Source: Vitis vinifera | Lineage: Eukaryota; Streptophyta; Magnoliopsida; Vitales; Vitaceae | NCBI RefSeq assembly: GCF_030704535.1 | Contig: NC_081810.1 | Span: forward strand, 6,644,501 to 6,708,500 | Length of the DNA stretch: 64,000 nucleotides | Direction of reading: 5' to 3' | In this document: positions 53,501 to 64,000 of the stretch, in pieces | Position numbering within the stretch: position 1 is the first letter of the stretch | Layout: each line of letters opens with the position of its first letter | Notes under the pieces: model-generated | What the model saw: the letters and a program-made list of their open reading frames with translations, nothing else | What the model was told of the DNA's origin: nothing | Databases searched by the model: none | Translations under genes and position numbers: made by a program

Positions 53501-56500
53501 CAGCTCTTCATTAATAGCTTTTGCCTTTTCTTTCAGAAACAACATACATCGAGTATGTAATGTACTTAGTGTGGCCAAGCAGCAAAAAACTTCACCGTGT
53601 TGTTGATTTTGGTATACATATGATTGAATTAGCAGTATGAGCAGACTTGCACTGTAAGCTACTGTGGCTTGTCAGTTAAATAACATCATCAAGTCCCATA
53701 ACACTCTAAAGATCATGAGACCAGGGTACCATATGATAATGAGTCAATGACAACAATAATGACAAAAAGAAGAGGATGAGCAGAAGGAGCAACAATGAAA
53801 TTAGTAAATGCATACCCCATTATTTCATCATAAATAAATTTAGGGTTGTTCTCTTTTGTTTATTTTTGGATTTTCACTAATTATTGGTCTTGGTTATATT
53901 ATTTGTTGAATAATCTGTGAGTAATTCACTGCAGGCCATATTATAGCTCCATCAGATTGATTATGATATATTAATTGATTTTATTTGAATTTCTATGGAT
54001 GAGTTAGTCACTCAATTTTGGATTGGCTATTGTGCATGTTGTGATACAGGTGAAATCTAGAATGATGGGTGATTCAACCTACAAAAGCACTTTCGATTGT
54101 TTCTTCAAGACTTTGAAGAATGAGGTTGATTTTCTTTTAATTCTTTTAGCCCTCTTATGATAGTTTACCATATTGATATTATCGTGCTTCAACATTTTAA
54201 TGTTTTGACTGGCAAACTTGTTAAAAGTTCTAATTCAGGAGTTATCTAATGGTGGAGATAAGTTTTAGTTGCTCGAGGTTTTATAAGTTGTTGCCAAGGG
54301 ATTGAATTTCATGCTTCATGGAAAAAATATGCCTTTTTGTTTTAAATATCTCACATCTATTCTGCCTCTGACAACAAATCCCCTATGTGAGCTCTTTTGA
54401 TAACCGACTTCAAAAATCCTGCTGCTTGTGTATTGGCTTTAGGCCATTCATTCTGTTTACAAATTTTTGTGACAATGAGTCGATGTCCCCTCGCTTCTCA
54501 AAATAACATCTCATATGCTGATTTATCCACCAGGCAATGCTGCTGCATAAATACTTTGGAAAGTATTGATTCCACAGTTACCTTTTCTTTTCATGCATTT
54601 TAAGGTACATATATAACCATTTAGAAGGTTTGGAGTAAAATGAAAAATAGTTGTGCAACACATTTTTTGTTGCTCAGCCTGTTTCTAAATACCACTTCAA
54701 GCATATCTTCCCTGACAAGTGGGCACTCCCAACTAAAATTTATGTTCCTTACAGATATACTTCTAGTTCTGGGAATCTGTTTCTTGTTAGTCAATTTAAC
54801 ATCTCATGTCAGCTGCTAATTTTGGCATCCTGGTGGCCTTATAATGATATGATTGATCTTTAAGAGGATTTTACATATGTTTTATCTTGAATGAAGTATT
54901 GGTATTTTGTTGGGCGGGGGGGGATGTTGTGGGCGGGGGCAGGGGGACTCATCTAATATAACTGCTGATGTTTTGCAGGGACCTTTTGCATTTTATAAGG
55001 GGTTCTTTCCAAATTTTGGGCGACTCGGATCTTGGAACGCGATCATGTTTCTAACTCTGGAGCAAGTAAGATTTACAAACTACACATTTGGTATTTAACC
55101 ATAAGTTTGGCAACCTAACCAATTTTGGGCAGCTACGTTGAAATGGACTGAAAATTTTCACCTGTTGTCTTGGCCTATAATACATGGACACTTCATGATC
55201 CATAAAGTATCCATGTTGAACATACTGTGACAAAGGTTTGGGTATGGGTATGAGATATGTGTCCAACATCCTGATGATAAGATTTTGATAGTATTTTTAG
55301 AAATATTTCTAGTAATAGAAAGTGTTTGTGGATAAAAATAAAATGTTTTGCAAAATTTAGAAAATCACTTATTGTATTTCATGAATAAACATCTGAAAAG
55401 TGATTCTATTAAAACCTTTTTTTTGAGAAAATACTTAAACTAAGAGTTTATTTGGTAGTAATTTTAGGAAACTCTTTTAGAGCCCGTTTGGTATTTGATT
55501 CTACAAAGTGCTTTTAACATTTCTAATACTGAAATTTTTTTATTATTCAAGTGTTAGAAATGTTAGAAACATTTTTTAAAATCATTCCCAAACACACTCT
55601 TAGTCTTTCTAATACTTGAAAAAACTCTTTCAAGTGTTTCTTAAAATCACTTCCAAACTGGCTCTAAAACTACTTAAAATGAAAACACTTTCAAAAACAT
55701 CAGAATGTTTAACAAAAAAGAAAATAAGTTCCTCTTTCATCGTAAGTATCCTCAGGTCCATGTTGGGCATTCTATCGCTTTTATACACTTTCTATTTGGT
55801 CTAGCGAGAGGAAATAAGAATTGGATTCTTTAGGCAATGTCCTTATATTCTAAGATCCAGGAATTGAACAAAACTGACACTTAGACACTTACCCGCACCC
55901 ACCCAACACTTGGATCCGAGCCCACGCAACATATGCCTTGGGTAACAAATTGAACCTCATTTTTGGTTCATTAATGGGAGCCTTTTCCCAAAAGCTCCAA
56001 GTTAGGGGCCTTAATTCAGGTCCATTTATCGGAACCTTCCACAGTAGTCATGCTTGGGCTTGTGGAGGGCCATTTATGTCCTTTTCAAAACCCTTTCAAC
56101 CTAATTCTCCCTTCTTTTGACCTCCATGTCAGGCCAAAATTTTTTTCAGGAGGGGGGTAGCATAGAATCACTTTTCCAAGTTTAAGTGTTGGCATAACCG
56201 AAGACAACAGCTTTTGCTTGTGATTGCCTCCACCACAGTTGAAGATTTTTTTTCAGAGAGGATAAGACATTGTTTCCTGCCATTCTTCTTTTCCATGCTC
56301 CGTTTCATAGGTAAATTATTGTCTTTTAAAACTGTCGGTAGTTTCCTACGAAGTCAGAATCATTTGAATACCTATCAAAAAATACACCCATTTGTGGGGA
56401 TACAAGCTCTTCATCGCATCCCTGACGTTACTATTTCATAATCCTTTTGTATCATCTATATGTATTCAATAGTTCTTTCATGATGATTACATGGCATTTT

Positions 56501-56694
56501 GGTTGCTTGATCCTCTATTTTAGCTTGAAATTGGACAGAAGATTAAACCAAGGATAATTGCTTTCCTTGATCTTCCTACCAATCTGCTTTTAATTAGAGA
56601 GATTTTTGAAAAAGCATTGAGTTTACTTAAGCTTATAATAAAAATTGGATCTAACTTCATGTTTTTGCAGTCTGGTACCTTAAAAGAAAGATAA
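50539..56694 (+). CDS. UCP2: Mitochondrial uncoupling protein, UCP2 type
   Basis: Inner mitochondrial membrane carrier of the plant UCP/PUMP group. Exons: 50539-50619, 51467-51682, 51791-51869, 52028-52161, 52232-52330, 52449-52553, 54050-54124, 54979-55065 and a proposed last exon 56671-56694, giving 299 aa. Three carrier repeats carry P-x-D-x-x-K motifs: PLDTAK (32-37), PTDLVK (135-140) and PVDVVK (235-240). Clade-typical blocks include [37 protein letters not shown] and [32 protein letters not shown] is closer to UCP2 than UCP1. The last exon gives only SGTLKER, unlike the usual VKK-containing tail; it rests on a good acceptor (TTTTTGCAG) and an early stop, so the C-terminus is tentative. 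Converges on GIL1. Confidence 0.88.
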
Positions 56695-56774
56695 ATCATA
56701 ACCCAAATCCAAACTACGAGCATAATATTTAGTCGAACCTAGTCCGGAATAAGTTCAAATGTCCACACATCCAT

Positions 56775-58397
56775 TCAACTCCTGGATACAAGATAGACTC
56801 TGGCTTTGATGACTGACCCGTTTCCAAGCTTGAACCCGGGACTCACCGGAATTCCAACGATCTGATCCGCCGGAACCCGGCCACCGGATAATCTGATGAC
56901 GCTTTCCATATACTGAGGGTGGAAGTCAGCTCCCCGACTCGCTTCAAAATGACCTGGGGGAGGATCTAGCGAAAATGCCAACAAGTGAAGTAACCAAACC
57001 GCCTTGGCCAAACCCAGAAACTCGCTGTAGAAATGACTTCTGGGGTGATTTCCGGCCAAGACTTGCCGGCGATGCTCCAGGTCCCCGAACAGCGACTCCT
57101 CCATTTTTGGGTGGACGATGGCGAGGTACTTCTTGGTGCAGAATTTTCCGAAGTGGCAAGTGGGTAAGATTCCGAGAAGCTCCACAGGGTCCATGGCTTT
57201 CATGTCGCGGTACTGGGCGAAGCAGTCTCGGCGGTACTGATCTGGGTGGAGCAGCGACGAGAGGCTGCCATCCATATAGAACGTTTCGTGGTCGAAGCCC
57301 TGGAAGATTTTTCGGCACACGTAGGACTCCAGAGCGTACTTCGCGTGGTGAGATCCCACTACGGAAATGGCGGTGTCCGCGGTAGCGCCGGTCACGGCCG
57401 TGGCCGCTTCTATGGATCTAACTGCCGCTGCGATGTCCCAGTGTGCTGAGCGCATGAGCGAGAGCAGCAATGCCGTGAAGGACTTCGACGCCTCCTTTAC
57501 TACACCCATCGTCCCTTCGAATAAGTCCGGTGCCGGCAACGCTGCAACTGCCATCACAATCGCCGGTCAGATTCGTAAGATGACCATAATGACCTCGATC
57601 ACAAACAATTTAAAGAATATAATCAACAAAATTTCACTCATCGTGTCTCCATACGATTGGGTCTCATTCACGGTTGGGTTCACGCTACCAATAAGAACCT
57701 GCCACGTAGTATTTTATAAATAAAATGGATGTAGAGAGAGACAGGATTGTGTACCTTGACCTTGACTACAGCTGACTTTCTTCTTTGACTGAAACCTCCC
57801 TTTCTTGCCACTGCTGTTGAGGCTTGTGGCGCTCTTGAGCTTCTCCTTCAAGTTCTCAACCTCTACTTCTCTGGCCTTCACCGCCCTCTTCAGCTCCTCC
57901 ACCGCCGCCTCGTACGGCGCCACCACCTCCCTCAGTGTCGCCGCCACCGGACCACGACCGCCGCTGCCTCGTCCTCCCCTCCCAACCCTCCTCCTGAACC
58001 TCTCCCTCAACACCCCGAGCCGCCTGAGCTCCGACACCACCGCCACGTCGGCCATCCTCATTTTGTCCGAGTCCCAAGGACAATGCGCCTCCTGGAGGCT
58101 AACGTACGCCCTCTTCATCGCCGACACCGTCTCGAACACCTCACCCATCAGCAACTCCATCTCCATCACTCTCTCCGCTCTCCCCTCCCCCTGGCTCTCC
58201 TCCCAAACCCTAAGCCCCTCCCGCTCTTCGTCTTCCTCCTCTTCTTCGGAGTCGAACACATCGTATGCCTCCTGCTCCGCCGCTCGATTCCCCGGTGCTT
58301 CATCGGCATCGTGGCGCCCAGCGGCGAGCGGATGTAGCAAACAAGAAGCTGCAACTCGTTGAATCAGATCGGAGAAATTGGAGACCTTGTTCGCCAT
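56775..58397 (-). CDS. GIL1: GRAVITROPIC IN THE LIGHT 1 (DUF641 family)
   Basis: Plant-specific protein needed for light-dependent loss of hypocotyl gravitropism downstream of phytochrome; molecular activity unknown. Exons 58397-57755 and 57547-56775 with GT-AG borders give 471 aa, the usual length. The start MANKVSNFSDLIQRVAASCL matches the family; an upstream in-frame ATG at 58499 lies before a CT-repeat leader and is unlikely. The N-terminal domain has an acidic stretch (DSEEEEEDEE), MEMELLMGEVFETVSAMKRA and an EELKRAVKAREVEVENLKEK coiled coil. The C-terminal domain contains KYALESYVCRKIFQGFDHET, ILPTCHFGKFC, AGNHPRSHFYSEFLGLAKAV and ends SVIKARVYLVSRS. GC-rich codons create long antisense frames that are not genes. 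Stop codon about 80 bp from the proposed UCP stop. Confidence 0.93.
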
Positions 58398-58435
58398 TTC
58401 TCGCTTCCTCTTTGAATCGACTCCTTCGTGTCTGC

Positions 58436-58456
58436 AGAGAGAGAGAGAGAGAGAGA
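58436..58456 (-). repeat. CT microsatellite in the GIL1 leader
   Basis: (GA)10 on the plus strand, reading as (CT)10 in the GIL1 leader about 40-60 nt before the ATG. CT-rich leaders are common in plant genes. No other function can be claimed. Confidence 0.7.
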
Positions 58457-58599
58457 TCAAAAGATCAGATGAAGCTACAGCATGACCAGTGTAAATCAAT
58501 GGGCGGGTTTTTGTTGGACTTTATTATATTCTCCTTTGAGACTCCCAGCGAGTGTCTAGAGAGAGAGTGTGGTGGAGTGAAGGGTGCGTAGGATAACGA

Positions 58600-61500
58600 T
58601 AGGCCACGAGGGTTGAGGATAACAAAATCCCTCCCTATTTTTTTCTTTCTTATGTTCCAAATGGTTCCGTTTGGGTGCTTGAAAATTCCCTCACAAGACG
58701 AAAATATATAACATACAACAAAGAAAGAGAAACAGAAACAGAATTGAATCTTCGACTTCTCATTGTTTGGAAGCGCCCGAATTGAATCATGCGAACTTCT
58801 CAATCATTGGAAAACAGTTATAATTTTTCAGCATGTCAAGAAATCTGTCTACTTTCTTCTTATTCGTATATTCATTTGTTCTTACAAAATCATTCTAGTC
58901 TCAAATCTTCATGAAAAGTCTTCAATAAAATTTTTAAACGATTAAATGTTTAATTAAACTATACACTCCCCAAAATTTGAAAGTGGGAATCAATGTGTAT
59001 ATGTATATCCTTTTAAATATCCGCTTTTAAAGAAAAGTAAAATTCGTAATTATATTTTATTATTTTCTCTTTCATTATTTAAATTAAAATGTTCACATTT
59101 TTAATCGAAAACCAGTGCGTTAATTATTGATTATTTGTCTCCTAATTCTTCTAGTTTTTTTTTTTTCCAGAACAACCTCATTTTCACTACAAGCCATGCA
59201 ACATCTCATCTTTATGTGATTTGAATATTTGATAGAAAATTTTAATCATCCAAAGAGGTCTTTTTTTGTTTTCTCGGCAACCAAACAGAGACATAATCAA
59301 CAAAAAATATTCAGATTCAAAAGAACGAACTTGTCTGACCTGTTGAAGTTGTCGGATCTCAATGTGAACCTCGGCGTTTGCTTCTCCGCCGAATCTCTGT
59401 TGAACGCCACAAAGTACCGCAGATGTAGATCCTCCGACTCCGACTCCGCCGCCTCCACCTTCCTCCTGCTAATCTTCTTTCTCCTGTGTCACCGCAATAA
59501 CACCTGTCAGTGTCAGAAATCTGTACATTGCACTATTAAACCACTTCTTAGCGGACGCTGTTATCACTCAACAGTGAAGACGAGAGATGGTTGTATGCAA
59601 ACTCATCGCGTGTGATGCACGCGGGTGTCTGCTGGGTTAAGATTCACGGAGATCCTCTGTGCGACAGCTGTACGGTAGGGATAGCGAGTTCATAATTTTA
59701 AATCTGGATAACCATGAAAAAGTAGGAATATTCATTGAATTCAGCAACAGTGGTCGTGGAGATCACGTGGAGGGCCGCTTAATGGTACAAACTACGAACT
59801 ACAAAGGTTCTTCCTAATTTTTCCTTCAAATTAGCTTTGTGCTTTGCCAGGTGTGTATTTTCTTTTTCAAAATTATGATAATTATCTGATATAAAAAATA
59901 TTTTTTATAAAATTGGAAAATCATGGAAGGTGTTAGACAAAAAGGAAAGGAAATACAATTTTGTTTTATTACCTTTCATTTTCTTCCTTTATTTATTTTA
60001 TTTTATTTTTATAATTTTCTATTTGAAAACCATAAACAATTTTTTGATTTTTAATAATAATTAAAAATATAAAAAATATTTTCAAAATTTTTATATTGTT
60101 GATCTTCATTTAAGAAAGTAAAAAAAAAAAAATTATTTTTTGTGAAGACAACTCTAAATATTTTAAAATTCAAGTGTAGTCCATGACAAGGCTGTTTCTA
60201 AGCATTGAATAGGCATGGACCATTGAAGTGTCTGGAACCTAAGCTCTTCACTTGCTATTTTCAGAAAGTGATGATGGCTCCTAAACTGGTCCCCCAACCA
60301 TCTTGAGAAAACTGAGAGGTACCGAACAGCACAAAAATATGGCAAATGAAGTGTTATTAGGTTGGCTTAAGCTTTTACGATTGTGGTGTTCTTGCTTTTC
60401 CTAGCAAGTCAGGAGCAGTAAGCCATACTCGAAGGACTCGAGACTTTTCTAAAGTTTCTAGTTTTAAGCTTGGGCTACTCTGCAGGCACTCGAAGTCCAC
60501 CTTCACAAATATGAGGGCTACTAGGCACATGGGAGGAGTAAAGGGCTCTCACTGCCCACATCAAAGCTACCTAAAGTTTTCGGGTTATTGAGAAATGAAA
60601 CTCTCATCCTACTTGGGGTAGTAACCAAATCAGTACAAATGATACGCTTAGGAAAGAAAATACAGAAGAATTCAGTATCAGTCCGAGAAAATGAGAAACA
60701 TGGACCTCAAATGTGGTCATGGATAAAAGGATTGGAGTCATATGAGGAAGGGTTGTTGATTGTTACCTGTCCGTTTGGAAGGGGCGAAGCAGGATGTTGG
60801 GCAACATGGTTTATCCTTGAGAGTGAGAGATCTAGCTTTTCAGAATCACTGCCTTCGTAATTCCAACTGATGAGAATATACCAAGAAAGATTGAATATTT
60901 AAAGATCTTGAAACATGGTGTTATATAATATCCAAGCGAAGTCAGCTGAGGAAAAGGACATAAGAAGGGTGTTGGATTGAAAAAGAGAAGAAAAAGGATA
61001 ACACCTTATTATCAGACAACTTGAATTTCGATCTGGACAGGCCGAGGATAGAGAGACAAAGAGAAGCATTCACTAGGAAAAACCAAGAACCCGTGCTTTG
61101 TTTAGCCGGGAATAACTCAAATTTTGGAGAATTTCAGCTTTCTAAAGAAGGAATATTCACTGATTAAATCATGATTAAAAACCCCAGAGCGTAGCTGGAA
61201 GTTCTTTGTTTTTCTCTTTGTAAGCATCCCAATGGTGAATCATGGATATATGGAGCCGTAGAAGTATCTTCCTCAGGTTCATGACCCTTGCTTTACTTCG
61301 TAAACGACGAGAGAAGCCACGCTATTTTTTTGGCAATCTTAGGCTGTTCATTCTAGAGAAAAAAGGGACTGTACCCAAAAGGAAAAATCTCTTTCTCAAA
61401 ACTCATTGTCTCCACATGGTGAATGCAGTTCACTATGGAGCTGCATGCTTTGGATATGTAGTTGTCTTTTCAATGTACTTTTGTGAATATCTACCGTGAA

Positions 61501-64000
61501 AAAGGAGAGAGAGGGAGCAGGTGTAGGGTTATGACAATCCATGTCAACTAGTATATGAGTGATGAATCCTTTGGCATCAACACTATTTTTGCTTTGGCTG
61601 AGGTGTTTGGAATGTAATCCTTTTACCAGACAGCTTGGCCCGGCTTAAAGATGAGACAGTAGGTAGTATGCTGCAAGAATACTTCTCATCTACTAAGAGA
61701 GCATGAAGCAACAGCTAGCAGGAAGCCTTCTGTTAAGAAAAAAGTACTGACGTTTTCATCTTCAAGACCAAGCCACATGCCAGTTAATTCTATTGTTTCC
61801 TTATAAGGTTAATTACTTCATCAACAAGGGCCCTGTCAAATTTAGTTATATGGCATACTATTCTATGTATTTAGTTAAACAATTAAGGGCCTTTGTGCAT
61901 TATAGGAAGCCAGGGAATCAGCTTTTAAGTCTTATGCAGTGTTAGGTTTTGTTGGAAATTTATGCTTTGTTTGAACAAAGTTTACAAGGGAATGGAAATG
62001 AATTGAGTTTCTTGTTCTCTCTCTCTTTTCTCACATCCTCTTCATCCTCATACTCATATCCTTTCAAATTCCCTTCCGATTCTTTTTCATTATATATGAA
62101 TTCTGTTGCGCTTATTCAATTGAATTCTGATTCATTTCCTCTTCACTTCAAATCCCTTTATAAAGCTACATGCTTAATTGCATACTTCTGCTTGCAAAAG
62201 GACAGCCCTACATGCGCTATCACAGACAACAAAATCCACCCTACAGCCACATTATAAACTATAATGTCCAAATGAAAGTATATGTAGCAATTGCAATACT
62301 CTAGTTTTAATCGCCAAGCCACTTGTCAACTTGACAAGCACCTGTCAACTCTTTCCGTCCGTTGCCTCCACCACTGCTTGACAGAATAAAGCAAGAGAGA
62401 AACAAAAAATCTGGCCTTCCTAGCGGTACACATTCATCATAGAGCCACAGTTTTAAGTTCCTTGCGTGAACTGGCAATCGTCTGATGAAGATTTCTTTGT
62501 CCTAGCACATGAAGCCTAACTTTAGGTGAGAAATTGGGTGGCAGTCATCTTCATTTACATTGTCCCGTATATGTTTTGGCCCGAGTATTTGGATGGTACC
62601 TATGATTGAAAGGAGATCGCCTCAATGATGATGGGGTTAAGGTATGGGCCTATGTGGTCAGAAAATGATGTTCAGCACAGCTGGGTGCGGACGCCTAGTG
62701 AGCACAACGCATAGTATCTGACCACAGCTGGATGCTGCCGGTCGGATGCATCCAGCATTCTATGGAACTTCTGAAATTGTATAATCTGCATCTTCATATT
62801 GAAATTAAAAGGGAAGTATTGCCTTCGGTGACACAATCATAAACTCCATCAAGGGACAAGGTTCCTCATCATCACCTCAATAATTCTTCTACTGAAGCCC
62901 ATGTGGATTTCCAATCTGTAAACTAAACCCCATTGTATTGTTTTTCCATGACCTTGAAATCTCAAGGATTAAAAAAGTTCATGCAAGGAAGTGAAGTTGT
63001 ATTATTCAATCAACTGCTTCATTTTTGTATAATTTGGTTACAAGTAGACTTCGAAATATGAAGATTTGGAAGTTCCGCCATAGGCCTTTGTAAATGCTTT
63101 AGATTGACAATTCCGGATCAAAATTCCTATATATACTCTCAACTTGATACTTTTAAATCCTCCATTGGATGGATTGCCTGATTTGTCAATGATCATTGTC
63201 CCTATCCAAGTTGGCAAAAAGGCAATGGTAAGTGGTTCAAGGTGTGGATGGTTATGAAATTGATCAACTGGATTTTTCAAATTTGTATGTTTTGTGGTTA
63301 AAATCATGTCGTAAACTTGAAGGGTATGACTCTTAAAAAACCAGTTCATTTGCCTTAGTGGGCTACTGATCCAACCTTAAGTATCATCCATCCATCTTAA
63401 AAACAAAGATATGCAAAGTAATTAAAATATTTATCTGTCTTGATCAAAGTTCTATCAATTTGAATTAGGCAAAATTAAAAAATGAATTGGTTAATTCAGT
63501 TCTATTGTCCATTCGCTCAACACAAGTGAGGATATTTCTAAACAAAATTGGTTAATTTAGTTCTATTTTCCATTCCTTCTCTTTGCTTCTATATATTGTG
63601 GAACAACTAAGTTTTTTCTTCTTATTTGGGTACTAAAAGAGGCCGAGATAGAGTATGATAGTGATTTTAAGCGTGCTCTATATGAAGATGATATAATGGT
63701 GAAGTTCGAAAGGTGCTAAACAAGTAGTCTAGGAGATGTTTGTAGGTCTTAAACTAGGTAAAACCTTATACTTAATGTTAAAGTGGATTTTGTAATTATT
63801 GAGCCATGTTTGTTTTTTTTTTTGTAATCTTTTTACAAATGGATTTTGTAATTTGCTTAATGAGGTTTATGAGTTTCCTACATGTAAGTATGAGCTTTGA
63901 AGTGCATTTATGAATAAGAGAACTTGAATATTCAATGAACTACCAACCAAAAATTCTCATTAAGTCTTGTTGATTGCATTCAATCTAAATAATATGCAAT
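58600..64000. other. No supportable gene; mixed spacer
   Basis: 58600-59220 is the GIL1 upstream flank and AT-rich DNA. 59330-59510 is a GC-richer island, open on the minus strand for about 48 codons with the segment DLHLRYFVAFNRDSAEKQTP; it may be an exon fragment but has no start and I cannot name it. 59860-60140 is AT-rich. 60150-61700 has fairly balanced composition and several short plus frames (60588-60860, 61242-61499) without recognisable motifs; it could be a decayed gene, transposon or non-coding transcript. 61700-64000 shows nothing further. Confidence 0.4.

Noticed and set aside
54910-54950. G-rich run in a UCP intron as a regulatory quadruplex
   Set aside because: A single imperfect G-rich patch just before an acceptor; too little to support a claim.
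56944-57385. Open frames of 124 and 136 codons overlapping GIL1 exon 2
   Set aside because: Same cause: shadows of the conserved GIL1 frame, with Arg/Pro-rich translations lacking family features.
57805-58362. 185-codon plus-strand open frame opposite GIL1 exon 1
   Set aside because: It is Ser/Pro/Leu-rich and lies exactly antisense to well-conserved GIL1 codons; GC-rich third positions leave the opposite strand open by chance.

Overview
This is AT-rich nuclear DNA from a flowering plant. Genes are split into many short exons by GT-AG introns, the spaces between genes are full of transposon remains, and every protein I recognise is of plant type. Gene content and transposon style fit a woody eudicot such as grapevine, but the species call is inference.

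Layout. 1-16.6 kb is transposon territory. It holds a 7.9 kb composite Ty3/gypsy-type element (3781-11695) with two LTRs in inverted orientation. Inside are a decayed gag, an antisense plant-mobile-domain ORF, a 152-bp minisatellite and shuffled copies of its own parts; no pol is visible. From 16.6 kb the window becomes genic: neutral ceramidase (17634-26040, +, 9 coding exons, 786 aa), ENO3-type enolase (26970-34040, +, 13 exons, 474 aa), a nucleotide-sugar transporter of the UUAT/TPT group (38029-40494, +, 4 exons, 305 aa), PCNA (42260-43816, -, 4 exons, 266 aa), a second diverged PCNA copy (45610-47098, -), a mitochondrial uncoupling protein of UCP2 type (50539-56694, +, about 9 exons) and GIL1 (56775-58397, -, 2 exons, 471 aa). 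Spacers at 34.1-38.0 and 47.3-50.3 kb hold two related Tourist-like MITEs and a probable solo LTR. 58.6-64 kb contains no gene I can support.

The genes are independent transcription units with housekeeping roles: sphingolipid turnover, glycolysis, Golgi sugar-nucleotide transport, replication clamp, mitochondrial transport and light/gravity signalling. Their order is informative. Arabidopsis keeps the same neighbours as three fractionated pieces (PCNA1-NCER1, ENO3-PCNA2, GIL1-UCP2-NCER3), so this window looks like a less fractionated ancestral block.

Most notable items: (i) the inverted-LTR element, whose two outer ends are both U3 ends and which interrupts a tandem repeat that preserves the empty site; (ii) the PCNA paralogue, which has lost Lys164 and Lys168, carries changes in the partner-binding loop and has a mutated splice acceptor; (iii) two GC-AG introns and altered active-site residues in ENO3. 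Exon boundaries were deduced by hand from splice signals, reading phase and remembered family sequences; no transcript or database search was possible.
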